A stretch of DNA of 64,000 bases from Pseudoalteromonas holothuriae (GTDB lineage Bacteria > Pseudomonadota > Gammaproteobacteria > Enterobacterales > Alteromonadaceae), in contig NZ_CAMAPC010000016.1 in the NCBI RefSeq assembly GCF_945859825.1, forward strand, positions 1 to 64,000. The letters run 5' to 3'. Positions 42,464 to 51,102 of this stretch are shown here, piece by piece (position 1 is the stretch's first letter; every line of letters starts with the position of its first letter). The notes under the pieces were generated by a model, which saw nothing but the letters and a program-made list of their open reading frames with translations, had not been told where the DNA came from and searched no databases. The position numbers and the translations under genes were made by a program.

Positions 42464-45400
42464 TAAGTTTGCCCTTTAATTTGAATATTTGAGTAGCCAC
42501 CGGGCTGCTTTTTAACGTGTATTTGTGTTGCTACACGCTCAGTCATTTCGCTGACGTGTGAGATCACACCGACTTTGCGACCTTGTGCTTGCAATGAGTC
42601 TAGTGCATCTAGCGCTACACTCAAGGTTTCTGGGTCTAAGGTGCCAAAACCTTCATCAATAAACAATGAGTTGATCTGTACTTTATTTGCTGACAGAGAT
42701 GCTAAACCAAGTGCCAAAGCCAATGAAACAAGAAAAGATTCGCCACCGGATAGGGTATTAACTGAACGTTGTTCGTCGGCCATATCCCGGTCAATAATTG
42801 CGATATTAAGCGAATGACCAATTATTGCTAGTTGATAGCGTTTAGAGAGACTTGCTAAGTGTTGATTGGCATATTGTAGGAGAATTCTTAATGTTTGTGT
42901 TTGCGCTATGTTACGTAGCTTTTTACCCGTGGCATCTCCTAATAGCTTATCGAGTAAATACCAATGCTCATATTCGCTCTGGACTTGCGTTAGTTTTGAT
43001 TGTTGCTCAGTGCGCTTTGCCAAATTCTGTTTATGTTGTTGTAACGCAGTACTACATTCTAGCCAGCGTGATTGCGTTAGCTCAATTTGCTCTATTACTT
43101 GTTTTAAAGCGGCTTCTACTTCGGCTTGAGAGCTTTTTGTTCTGGCCTGTGAAGTATGTTGGTCCATTTCCTCTTGCAAGTGATTGAATCGCGCCAGTGC
43201 TTGAGCATACTGATGCTGTTGCTGTTGGTTATCAGCTAGAATTTGCTCGTATTCTGAAAATGGCTTAGATAGTAATTGTTTGACTAAGTGTGTATCCAGC
43301 TCTGGGTAATGTTGTTGTTGCGATTGTAGCCATTTATCAAAGCGCTGTGTCACCTTAGCCTGCTGCTCTTCATTGTCACTTATTTGTACTTGTAAATGAT
43401 TGAGCTTGATTGCTTGCTGGTGCTTTTCGTGCTCTATGTGTGTGAGCTGCGCCTTAGCATCATTTAATTGTTGGGTTGTCTGTTCACATTGGCTTTGTAG
43501 TGACTCGAACCAATCGTCAACACTGTGCTCAAGCGCTAAAAGGGCGGCACGTTGTTCATCAAGCGTCACGAGTGTATTTTGATGTTGTTTGAGTTGAATT
43601 TGCAACTTGTCGAGCTGATTTTTATGCTGATTATGGTTTTGCTCACTATGGCTAAATTGTGATTGCAGCTGTTGTTGAGTATGTTGTAGTTCGATTAATC
43701 TCTTTTGCCCGTTATCGTATTGTTTCACCTGCTCAGAAAGTGACTCAATGGCTACCTGTGCGTTTTGTGTATAACTTTGCCACCACGCCTCATCTGGAAA
43801 AAGCTGCTGTGCTTTTTGTTGCTGTTGCAACATCGCTTGTTGGGTTGTTTGTTGCTGCTGTTCAGTGGTGGCAATAAGGCTGTTTAAATGCGCTATTTGT
43901 TGCTGTATTTGCGCATGTTGTTGGCGTGAATTGTTGAGTGTTTGTTGCATCTCTTTTAAGGCTTGCCACACTCGTTGCTGTTGCTTACTCAATTCGCTGT
44001 ATTGAGTTAAACCTTGCTCAATCTTGCTTAATTGCTGCTGTGCATCGTTAGCATCAATATCGTGCTCATAGCCGAGTGATTGCAATTGTGTATTGAGCTT
44101 ATGTTGTTGCTCTTTGAGTTGTGCTTGTCGCTGTAACGATACTTGTAATTGAGCATTTGCTTGCTCCTGAGCCACCACCTGTTCATTGTATCGTTGTTGT
44201 GATTGTTGTTGAGCTAGTGCTGCTTTTTGTTGTTGTTCTGAGAAGTCGGTTATTAACGTTTGCCAGTGATCATCGATATGTTCAACACCATATGGGTGTT
44301 CTGTGGCACCACACACCACACATTCTTCACCTGCACTGAGCTGTGCGCGCAGTGCACTAATGCTATCACTGGCTCGCAGCTGTACTTGTGTTAGGTTGTC
44401 TTGAGTGAGTTGTGCACGCTGTTTGTGCAATTCAACCTGCTGTTGAGTATCTTGTAATTGCAACTTGAGTGTTTGCTGCTGATGACGGTATTTGTCAAGG
44501 CTGGCGGTTAATTGCAATAATTCGTGCTCGCATTTTTGGTTTTCTTGCGAGACGTTAAGAGCCGATTTTAAGTTGTAGTGCTGCTTTTGCAATGTTTCAT
44601 AATCTAGCACTTCAAGTTGCTGCTGCAGTGTTTGTTGCTGTTGCTCTAGCTCTGATAACTGATGTGTTTGATGTTTAATTTGAGTCTCTAAAGGAGCCAC
44701 TTTTTGTGTTAGTTCGTGATGTGTTACAGATTGCTCTTGACGTTGTTTTTGATCATGGCCAATGCGCAAAGTACAGTCATTAATATCTTCAAATAGACGT
44801 GCTAACTGTGACCAATTTTCATAGGCTGAAGCAAATCTTGCTTGTTGTTCAAGTTGAGACTCAAGTGCAGCTTGGGCTACTTTATTTTCAGTCAGCTGGG
44901 TATCTTGGTTTTGCAGCTCAACATGGCTTTTTTCATATTGAGCTTGGGCGATATTTCGTTGTTTTGTATTATCTGATAGTTGCTGTTGTGCAACTAAACG
45001 CTGGTTATCTAGTTTGCGTACTTGCTTTATTTTAGGTTCATGTTCTAGCAGTTGCTCGGTTGCTTGTTGCTGAGCTATTTGAACCGTTGATAAGTGTGCT
45101 TGTAGGGTAATTAATTGTTGTTCATAATCTTGTTTAGCCAATTGTGCATGCTGTTGTTTGTATTGACCATGCTGGTAATTAAGAGAATCTACTTGCTGGC
45201 GATTATCAGCTATTTGTTGAACTTGCTGTGCCAATTGAGCTTGCTTAACAGCTGAAGCTTGCGTTTGCAATTGTGCTTCAACCTGTTGGAGTTGTTGCTG
45301 ATAGTGTTGGCACTTTTGTTGTTGTTGTTGGGCAATATCAAGCCATTGAATATCGAGTTGGTAGGCGTTACTTTGTGTTTTTAATTGGCTCAGTTGATTT

Positions 45401-46125
45401 TCATTATCGGCTAATTTGGTGTTTAATATCTTTAAGTCGTCATCGGATAATAGCTGATAACTAGCCAGAGTTTGTTGTAATTGTTCAAGTGTCGCTTTCT
45501 TTTCTTTGTGGCGCTCAAAAATAGTTTGTCCTAAGCGGCTAAATTTATCTGTACCAGTTAGGCATTCAAGCAGCTGGGCTCTCTCATCGGCACTGGCTTT
45601 TAAAAAGGCTGCAAATTCGTGTTGAGCAAGCAATGCCGCACGAGTGAACTGCTCGAAACTTAGGCCAATTAATTGCTCGACTTTATTGATAGTTGCACTG
45701 CTAGATTGCGTGATGAGTGATTCATCGCTAACGCGAATAAGCTGGTGCTCAGGCCTTTTTAATTTTCCATCGATCTTTTTTCTAGCACGCTCAATTTTCC
45801 AGCGAGCAATATAACGCTCACCATCTTGACCGATAAACTGCACTTCAGCGTGACCTTGTGCACACCCTCTGCGCAATAAATTTCGAGGATCATTGAGTTT
45901 TATCTCATCCCCATTAAATGCAACGGTATTTTTTAAGTCATTTTTTAGGCGCGCTGTTTTTGCGTATAGCGCTAAACATATGCCATCTAGCAAGGTGCTT
46001 TTGCCAGCTCCCGTATCGCCTGTGATAGCAAAAAGTCCGCTATGACTCAATGGTGCTTGCTCAAAATCTACTTCGGCTGTGGTTAAAGATGCAAGGTTTT
46101 TTATGCCTAGACTAAGTAACTTCAT
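42463..46125 (-). CDS. sbcC: SbcC, ATPase subunit of the SbcCD nuclease
   Basis: 1220 residues, longer than E. coli SbcC (1048) mostly through extra Gln-rich coiled coil. N-terminal Walker A in TGDTGAGKSTLLDG, zinc-hook C-V-V-C near residue 604, C-terminal signature NTLSGGESFLVSLALALGL and Walker B SLFIDEGFGTLD. With SbcD it processes hairpins and DNA ends as an SMC-like complex. The start overlaps the sbcD stop by 4 bp. Many open frames on the opposite strand are by-products of its Gln-rich (CAA/CAG) codons. Confidence 0.97.
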   Translation of the reverse strand: MKLLSLGIKNLASLTTAEVDFEQAPLSHSGLFAITGDTGAGKSTLLDGICLALYAKTARLKNDLKNTVAFNGDEIKLNDPRNLLRRGCAQGHAEVQFIGQDGERYIARWKIERARKKIDGKLKRPEHQLIRVSDESLITQSSSATINKVEQLIGLSFEQFTRAALLAQHEFAAFLKASADERAQLLECLTGTDKFSRLGQTIFERHKEKKATLEQLQQTLASYQLLSDDDLKILNTKLADNENQLSQLKTQSNAYQLDIQWLDIAQQQQQKCQHYQQQLQQVEAQLQTQASAVKQAQLAQQVQQIADNRQQVDSLNYQHGQYKQQHAQLAKQDYEQQLITLQAHLSTVQIAQQQATEQLLEHEPKIKQVRKLDNQRLVAQQQLSDNTKQRNIAQAQYEKSHVELQNQDTQLTENKVAQAALESQLEQQARFASAYENWSQLARLFEDINDCTLRIGHDQKQRQEQSVTHHELTQKVAPLETQIKHQTHQLSELEQQQQTLQQQLEVLDYETLQKQHYNLKSALNVSQENQKCEHELLQLTASLDKYRHQQQTLKLQLQDTQQQVELHKQRAQLTQDNLTQVQLRASDSISALRAQLSAGEECVVCGATEHPYGVEHIDDHWQTLITDFSEQQQKAALAQQQSQQRYNEQVVAQEQANAQLQVSLQRQAQLKEQQHKLNTQLQSLGYEHDIDANDAQQQLSKIEQGLTQYSELSKQQQRVWQALKEMQQTLNNSRQQHAQIQQQIAHLNSLIATTEQQQQTTQQAMLQQQQKAQQLFPDEAWWQSYTQNAQVAIESLSEQVKQYDNGQKRLIELQHTQQQLQSQFSHSEQNHNQHKNQLDKLQIQLKQHQNTLVTLDEQRAALLALEHSVDDWFESLQSQCEQTTQQLNDAKAQLTHIEHEKHQQAIKLNHLQVQISDNEEQQAKVTQRFDKWLQSQQQHYPELDTHLVKQLLSKPFSEYEQILADNQQQQHQYAQALARFNHLQEEMDQHTSQARTKSSQAEVEAALKQVIEQIELTQSRWLECSTALQQHKQNLAKRTEQQSKLTQVQSEYEHWYLLDKLLGDATGKKLRNIAQTQTLRILLQYANQHLASLSKRYQLAIIGHSLNIAIIDRDMADEQRSVNTLSGGESFLVSLALALGLASLSANKVQINSLFIDEGFGTLDPETLSVALDALDSLQAQGRKVGVISHVSEMTERVATQIHVKKQPGGYSNIQIKGQT

Positions 46126-47333
46126 ATGTTTGCTTCTTCATCCATTGAATTAATAACAAGTGCTAAACAGTCTTTTACTTCATCAGGCACTGCTTCATCA
46201 GTATTTACCTGTTGAGAAAAAGCCAATGAAAGTAACGTCATAGGGTCTAGTTGTTCAATGTTACCCAAATCACTAAAGTGTGGTTCATCGTTTGTTTGCT
46301 GTTGGTTTACTCTTTCAATACCACAAAATAATACCGGTTTATCAGCGAGGGCTTCATCAATAGCGGTACGAAACTGACTACTTGTTTCACTGGCATTTAA
46401 GCGCAGGCGAATATAACAGGGTGCTTCTTCAGGGTTGAATGTGAGTGCATTTACAAGCTCACACAAATGATTAAGAGTTGTCCCGCCTTTTTCTGGAAGC
46501 AGTATCAGTTGTTGGTGACGGGGCACGTAAAGGGGCTTTACAGCTGTTAGTTTTTTACCTTCAAACTCTGCGATTAATACTTGGTGTTGGTAATTTTTCT
46601 CTGAAAAAGACATCGGCAATGGTGTGCCGCTATAGCGAATGTGTTCGCTTTTTGCAACGCATTGTGCTTTGTGCAAATGCCCCAATGCTACATAATCAGC
46701 ACTTTGGCTGAAGATATTTGCGTTAATGGCTTCAAAGCCACCAATGGAAATATTTCTTTCTGAGTCGCTAGAAATATCCCCTCCTTTAGCGTGTAAATGT
46801 CCCATCAAGATAAGAGGCGCTTGTGTTGCTAAAGGCTTTGCATGATCTAGTGCTTGTTGATAAGCCTGCGCAACGGCTTGTTGATAGCTTGTATCAGCTG
46901 TCATCGTTATATCTGCGGCTCTTAAAAATGGCATTGCAACGACATGCGCTGTGCCATTTTTAGTTGTTATAGATTTAACGACTTGCTCTGGGGCGTGTTT
47001 ATTGAAGCGACCAACAACATGTGTATCACACAACTGCAAAAGCGGCTTTGCTGTTTCAATACGATTAGCTGAATCGTGGTTACCTGCAATGATCACAATG
47101 TGTAAGTTGGGGCAAAACTGTTTAGCTTGTTTGATAAAGCTATAAAGCTGTTGCTCTGCGCTTGCTGGGGGCGTAGCTGTATGATAGATATCACCTGCAA
47201 TGAGCAATAAGTCAATACTTTGCGTTTGCAATATATTGATAAGCCAATCTAAAAATACTTGTTGCTCTTGCGCGCGGCTGTGTTCATAAAACTGTTGGCC
47301 CAGATGCCAATCAGATGTATGCAATACTTTCAT
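46122..47333 (-). CDS. sbcD: SbcD, nuclease subunit of the SbcCD complex
   Basis: 403 residues with all Mre11-type phosphoesterase motifs: TSDWHLGQ, IAGDIYH, IIAGNHDS, GHLHAKGG and ALGHLHKAQ, which bind two Mn2+ ions. The C-terminal cap and coiled-coil-binding region follows. First gene of sbcD-sbcC-methyltransferase. Its ribosome site AAGGA lies at the edge of a perfect hairpin. Confidence 0.97.
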   Translation of the reverse strand: MKVLHTSDWHLGQQFYEHSRAQEQQVFLDWLINILQTQSIDLLLIAGDIYHTATPPASAEQQLYSFIKQAKQFCPNLHIVIIAGNHDSANRIETAKPLLQLCDTHVVGRFNKHAPEQVVKSITTKNGTAHVVAMPFLRAADITMTADTSYQQAVAQAYQQALDHAKPLATQAPLILMGHLHAKGGDISSDSERNISIGGFEAINANIFSQSADYVALGHLHKAQCVAKSEHIRYSGTPLPMSFSEKNYQHQVLIAEFEGKKLTAVKPLYVPRHQQLILLPEKGGTTLNHLCELVNALTFNPEEAPCYIRLRLNASETSSQFRTAIDEALADKPVLFCGIERVNQQQTNDEPHFSDLGNIEQLDPMTLLSLAFSQQVNTDEAVPDEVKDCLALVINSMDEEANI

Positions 47334-47335
47334 TC

Positions 47336-47361
47336 AGCGTTTCCTTGATGGTAGAAACGCT
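47336..47361 (-). promoter_or_regulatory. Leader stem-loop overlapping the sbcD ribosome site
   Basis: On the sbcD strand: AGCGTTTC, loop TACCATCAAG, GAAACGCT, then GA and ATG. The stem is perfect over 8 bp, and the Shine-Dalgarno AAGGA starts in the loop and enters the second arm. Folding could lower SbcD translation. Confidence 0.5.
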
Positions 47362-47386
47362 AATATATCATTGTCGGTGTGCTTGG

Positions 47387-47626
47387 TTAACGGCTTATTT
47401 GCATCCAAGCAAAAAGAATTATAGGTAAAACAAGTAATAGCAATAAAGCAGGCGCTTTAAAAGCTTTTACTTGCTTGGTTTGCAAACGTTTTAAAGCCGA
47501 CTTCTCATTACATGCTGCTACTTTATCAACATAAAAATAGCCATCATCTAAGTATTCTTTGCAATTTTGCTCATCCGCTGGAATGGCAACAAGTTTCTCT
47601 TGTTTTTTTAGGATGTAAAAATCCAT
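47387..47626 (-). CDS. Small tail-anchored-like membrane protein
   Basis: 79 residues from ATG 47626 (MDFYILKKQ), chosen for GGTGAG just upstream. The first 55 residues are polar (KKQEKLVAIPADEQNCKEYL); a hydrophobic helix at about 57-76 (LLLLLVLPIILFAWM) ends the protein, so it would sit in the inner membrane with its N-terminus in the cytoplasm. I do not recognise the family. It lies upstream of sbcD on the same strand with a 53-bp gap. Confidence 0.65.
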   Translation of the reverse strand: MDFYILKKQEKLVAIPADEQNCKEYLDDGYFYVDKVAACNEKSALKRLQTKQVKAFKAPALLLLLVLPIILFAWMQISR

Positions 47627-48090
47627 ACTGCTCACCACATTTCTTTTTGCTAAACGGGTTTATTTATACGAGCAAAAGTGAGGCCAACTTTTTATGGCAT
47701 TTTTGCACGAAATAAAAAAGTGCGCGATTTTAAAGACAAATCCACTCAAATATCAACAAAAAAAAGTGTTTTTTTTATTTATTTATAAAATAGAGACAAT
47801 AATTGAGAAAAATATCAGGTTGGCACGCCAATTTATAGGCGCTTTGAAGCTAATGAGCATTTATTTTCATATATTTTATTGTATTTAGATATAAGAAGGG
47901 GAGTGAGTTTTTTTTGCAATTACGTGATAATGCAGCGCTTATAGCGGTTGCAAATAGGCTTTGATTATTGTTCTAAGGGTAATAATTGGGGTTAAATGAG
48001 CTTGCAAATTTCATATCCATACACAGTTGCAAGATGATTGACTGTGACCTATGGTTTAATAACATTCGCCACTGATTGGCAGGGATAATA
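47627..48090. other. AT-rich gene-free stretch
   Basis: Divergent promoter region between the small membrane protein and the HAD gene. Open frames here lack ribosome sites and look accidental. The only candidate element I can point to is TTGACT (48038-48043), 16 bp, TAACAT (48060-48065), a plausible promoter for the HAD gene. Confidence 0.5.
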
Positions 48091-48726
48091 ATGTTACAAC
48101 TCAATGCACAAGTGTGCTCATATAGTAGTACTATGATCCAGCAAAAAATAAAAGGTATTATATTTGATTTAGATGGCACCTTGGTGAGTTCTGAACTGGA
48201 TTTTCAGTTGATCAGAGCTCAAGTAGGTTGTCCTCGAGAGCAAGACTTGCTCGAATTTATTGCACAACTTCCATCTCCCTATATGCGCCAAGAAGCGATG
48301 AACATTGTTCATCAGCATGAAATGTTAGATGCACAAAACGCGCAACTCTTACCTGGTGTGTCGCACTGTCTTAAACGTTTAAGCGATATGCAGATACCGA
48401 TGGCAATTGTGACACGAAACTTTAGCCGTGCTGCAAAGCTTAAAATTGAACAGTGCAATGTACCGATTTCATTGGTTTTAACACGTGACGATGCGCCTGC
48501 TAAACCAGATCCTAGTGGCTTACTTGATATCGCCAAACAGTGGCAGTTGTCGCCTCCTCATTGTATGTATGTTGGTGATTATTTGTATGATATTCAGGCG
48601 GCTCACAATGCTAAAATGCGCTCGTGCTTGTATGTGCCTGAAGACATGCCACACTTCGCAAGTGAGTCACACCACATAATACGCAATTTCGATGAACTTC
48701 CTGAGCTTGTAAAGGCTTTTACCTAG
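48091..48726 (+). CDS. HAD-superfamily phosphatase (HAD-IA, Gph-like)
   Basis: 211 residues from the ATG at 48091, which has AGGGA 5 nt upstream. Motif I GIIFDLDGTLV with catalytic Asp pair, motif II TRNFS region (IVTRNF), motif III Lys in APAKPDPSG, motif IV VGDYLYDIQAA. A helical cap sits between motifs I and II. Phosphoglycolate phosphatase-like, though substrate is not determined by sequence. Single gene. Confidence 0.92.
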   Translation: MLQLNAQVCSYSSTMIQQKIKGIIFDLDGTLVSSELDFQLIRAQVGCPREQDLLEFIAQLPSPYMRQEAMNIVHQHEMLDAQNAQLLPGVSHCLKRLSDMQIPMAIVTRNFSRAAKLKIEQCNVPISLVLTRDDAPAKPDPSGLLDIAKQWQLSPPHCMYVGDYLYDIQAAHNAKMRSCLYVPEDMPHFASESHHIIRNFDELPELVKAFT

Positions 48727-48814
48727 GTGACAATAGCAATCCCATCAAACGCTAGCCCAATGGCTCGAGTCTTGTTAAAATCTCGTCAATTTAATCTATA
48801 AAACGAGAATTAAG

Positions 48815-49540
48815 ATGGGCAGAGCATTTGAAGTCCGCAAAAACGCCATGGCAAAAACGGCGGCGGCAAAAACCAAAGTAAACTCAAAATATGGTAAAGA
48901 AATTTACGTAGTCGCAAAAAACGGTGGTGCTGACCCGGAAACAAATTTGTCTTTACGTCGTTTGATGGACAAAGCAAAGAAAGATCAAGTTCCAGCACAC
49001 GTTATTGATAAAGCAATTGAAAAAGCAGCAGGCGGTGCGGGCGAAGATTATTCTACAGCGCGTTACGAGGGCTATGGTCCGGGTAATTGCATGGTGATTG
49101 TAGATTGCTTAACGGATAACCCTAATCGTACTATTAAAGATGTGCGCTTACCATTTACTAAAACAGACTCAAAAATTGGTAACCCGGGCTGCGTGGCACA
49201 TATGTTCGATCACTTCGCTATTTTAGGGTTTGATGGCGATGATGATGAAGCAGTATTAGAAGCGCTGATGATGGCTGACGTTGATGTTACCGATGTAGAA
49301 CTTGAAGAAGGAAAAGTATCGGTATTTGCGCCTCACACAGAGTATTACAAAGCCAAAACAGCACTGACAGACGCATTTGAAGATATTAACTTTGAGATAG
49401 ACGAAATTACATTCGTACCGCAAACACACATTGATATTACAGACCCTGATGATATTGCTAACTTTGAAAAGTTCATTGGCATGCTAGAAGACTGTGATGA
49501 TGTGCAGAATGTGTATCATAATGCGATTGTAAAAGATTAA
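48815..49540 (+). CDS. YebC/PmpR-family protein (YeeN-like)
   Basis: 241 residues. [81 protein letters not shown] and DVQNVYHNA mark the YebC family. It starts MGR like E. coli YeeN rather than with the AGHSKW of YebC. Family members include a transcriptional regulator and factors that relieve ribosome stalling at proline runs; which applies here is unknown. Followed by a clear terminator. Confidence 0.93.
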   Translation: MGRAFEVRKNAMAKTAAAKTKVNSKYGKEIYVVAKNGGADPETNLSLRRLMDKAKKDQVPAHVIDKAIEKAAGGAGEDYSTARYEGYGPGNCMVIVDCLTDNPNRTIKDVRLPFTKTDSKIGNPGCVAHMFDHFAILGFDGDDDEAVLEALMMADVDVTDVELEEGKVSVFAPHTEYYKAKTALTDAFEDINFEIDEITFVPQTHIDITDPDDIANFEKFIGMLEDCDDVQNVYHNAIVKD

Positions 49541-49560
49541 TTTCAATACTAATAGTTTAA

Positions 49561-49585
49561 GCCGAGCAAGTTGCTCGGCTTTTTT
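49561..49585 (+). terminator. Intrinsic terminator after the YebC-family gene
   Basis: GCCGAGCAA-G-TTGCTCGGC, a 9-bp GC-rich stem, followed directly by six T. Confidence 0.92.
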
Positions 49586-49608
49586 ATTGTGTTTTTGGGG
49601 TAAATAGT

Positions 49609-49968
49609 ATGAGCAAGATAGTAAGCATGGATAACTCAGAGCATTATAAGTGGGGTGATGTGTGCGATGGCTGGCATTTAGCCACGACTAAAGGGCTCAG
49701 TGTGATTCAAGAGCGATTACCACCTAACGCACAAGAAGTCAGGCATTTTCATCATTTTGCAGAGCAGTTTTTTTATATTTTAGATGGTAAAGCATGGCTA
49801 GAAGTCAATGGTGAGCAATTTATATTACTCAGTGGGCAGGGTATGCATGTGAGTGCTAACACCCCACACCAATTAAAGAACACCAGCCTTGAAACCTTAA
49901 ATATGTTGGTGATCTCTACACCACCCAGCCATGGTGATCGCACCATAATTGAAGAAAAAGACGTGTGA
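49609..49968 (+). CDS. Small single-domain cupin protein
   Basis: 119 residues forming one cupin barrel. Motif 1 is RHFHHFAEQFFYILDG (two His and a Glu position) and motif 2 is GQGMHVSANTPHQLKN. The metal set would be H, H, E/Q, H. Mannose-6-phosphate-isomerase-like or ligand-binding role; none can be named. Sits 23 bp after the YebC terminator with its own start region, GGGG-rich before ATG. Confidence 0.88.
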   Translation: MSKIVSMDNSEHYKWGDVCDGWHLATTKGLSVIQERLPPNAQEVRHFHHFAEQFFYILDGKAWLEVNGEQFILLSGQGMHVSANTPHQLKNTSLETLNMLVISTPPSHGDRTIIEEKDV

Positions 49969-50359
49969 TCTATGCATACTAAGTTAGTAAAATAATGATC
50001 GCTATAATTTACTGCGATACCTGCCTTATTGCTACCAAGTACGCGAAGAGCTTTTTTGAGCTAGCTACTTGTGATTGATGCTCAAATAGCAAACAAAAGT
50101 CATCGATATATAAAAATTGTATCTAAGTTATTGATACTTTTGTTGCTCGAATAATGCGAGGAATGATCTTATTTCAAAAATAACAGGTTATGTATCGATA
50201 ACTTGGTCACCAATACTCAGTCAGATGTTTGATTTTATAACCCATTATGTAAACGCCAGTGTCTATTGATTTATAAGGCTTCATTAAGAGATTCTAACCT
50301 TCGTCAGGAAGACGGCAGGCGTATGTTTTGGTACTGCCGTGTTCTTAACTATCTGTGGC
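49969..50359. other. Gene-free stretch bracketed by two outlying copies of the 19-bp repeat
   Basis: A repeat copy GTTAGTAAAATAATGATCG is at 49983-50001; the next, CTTAGTAAAATACTGATCT, is at 50373-50391 within the last codons of pxpA. Between them I see only AT-rich DNA, no gene or strong hairpin. Confidence 0.6.
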
Positions 50360-51094
50360 TTACTTACTCTGACTTAGTAAAATACTGATCTCTTTAATTT
50401 GTGCAATGCTAGCTTCATTGTCACCATGCACACATAAAGTGTCTGCTTGTAAAGGTAGTTGCTTACCAGAGCTGGTGGTTACACAGCCGTGCTGTACAAG
50501 TTGTTTAACTTGAGCCATAAGCGCTGTTTTATTATGTACTGCATTTGCTTTAGTTCTCGAAGTAAGCAGCCCTTCATCGGTATAAAGCCTATCGGCAAAT
50601 GCTTCAAATAATAGTTGCACACCCAATTTAGCCGCTAACGTTCGATGAGCTTGTTGCTGAGCGCTTGCTAGTATCATCAGCTTTAACTCTTTAGGATAAC
50701 TGGCAGTGGCTTTAATTATCGTGGTTAGTAGTGTTTCGTCCTTCATCATGTCGTTGTAGAGTGCGCCATGTGGTTTGATGTAGGTAAGTGAAAGCCCTTG
50801 AACTTGTGCCATACCATCAAGTGCTGCAACCTGATAATGAATGAGATTGGTTAATGCGTCTGGGCTTATATTCATTGAACGACGCCCAAAGCCTTGCAAG
50901 TCAGGATAGCTTGGGTGCGCGCCAATCATAACTTGATGTTGTTTCGCAAGTTTTAGTGTGTTGCTAATAACGTCTGGATCACCTCCATGAAACCCACAAG
51001 CGATGTTAGCGCAGTCAATGACTGCCATAGCTTGTTCATCAAGGCCTACTTTCCAAGCACCAAAACTTTCTCCCAGATCACAGTTTAATAGCAT
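50360..51094 (-). CDS. pxpA: 5-Oxoprolinase subunit A (PxpA, LamB/YcsF family)
   Basis: 244 residues. NCDLGESFGAWKVG, ANIACGFHGGDPDVI, IGAHPSYPDLQGFGRR and YIKPHGALYNDM are the conserved motifs of PxpA, which with PxpB and PxpC hydrolyses 5-oxoproline to glutamate. No pxpB or pxpC is adjacent. It lies 8 bp after a GH3 glycosidase gene and is cotranscribed with it, an uncommon pairing. The last codons include a copy of the 19-bp repeat. Confidence 0.95.
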   Translation of the reverse strand: MLLNCDLGESFGAWKVGLDEQAMAVIDCANIACGFHGGDPDVISNTLKLAKQHQVMIGAHPSYPDLQGFGRRSMNISPDALTNLIHYQVAALDGMAQVQGLSLTYIKPHGALYNDMMKDETLLTTIIKATASYPKELKLMILASAQQQAHRTLAAKLGVQLLFEAFADRLYTDEGLLTSRTKANAVHNKTALMAQVKQLVQHGCVTTSSGKQLPLQADTLCVHGDNEASIAQIKEISILLSQSK

Positions 51095-51102
51095 GGTTGT
51101 TC

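Noticed and set aside
42575..47145. Plus-strand frames opposite sbcC and sbcD
   Set aside because: By-products of Gln-rich codons in the coiled coil of SbcC (CAA/CAG read as TTG/CTG); no protein character.
47694..47888. 64-codon plus-strand frame before the HAD gene
   Set aside because: AT-rich, Lys/Ile/Phe-biased, no ribosome site; looks accidental.
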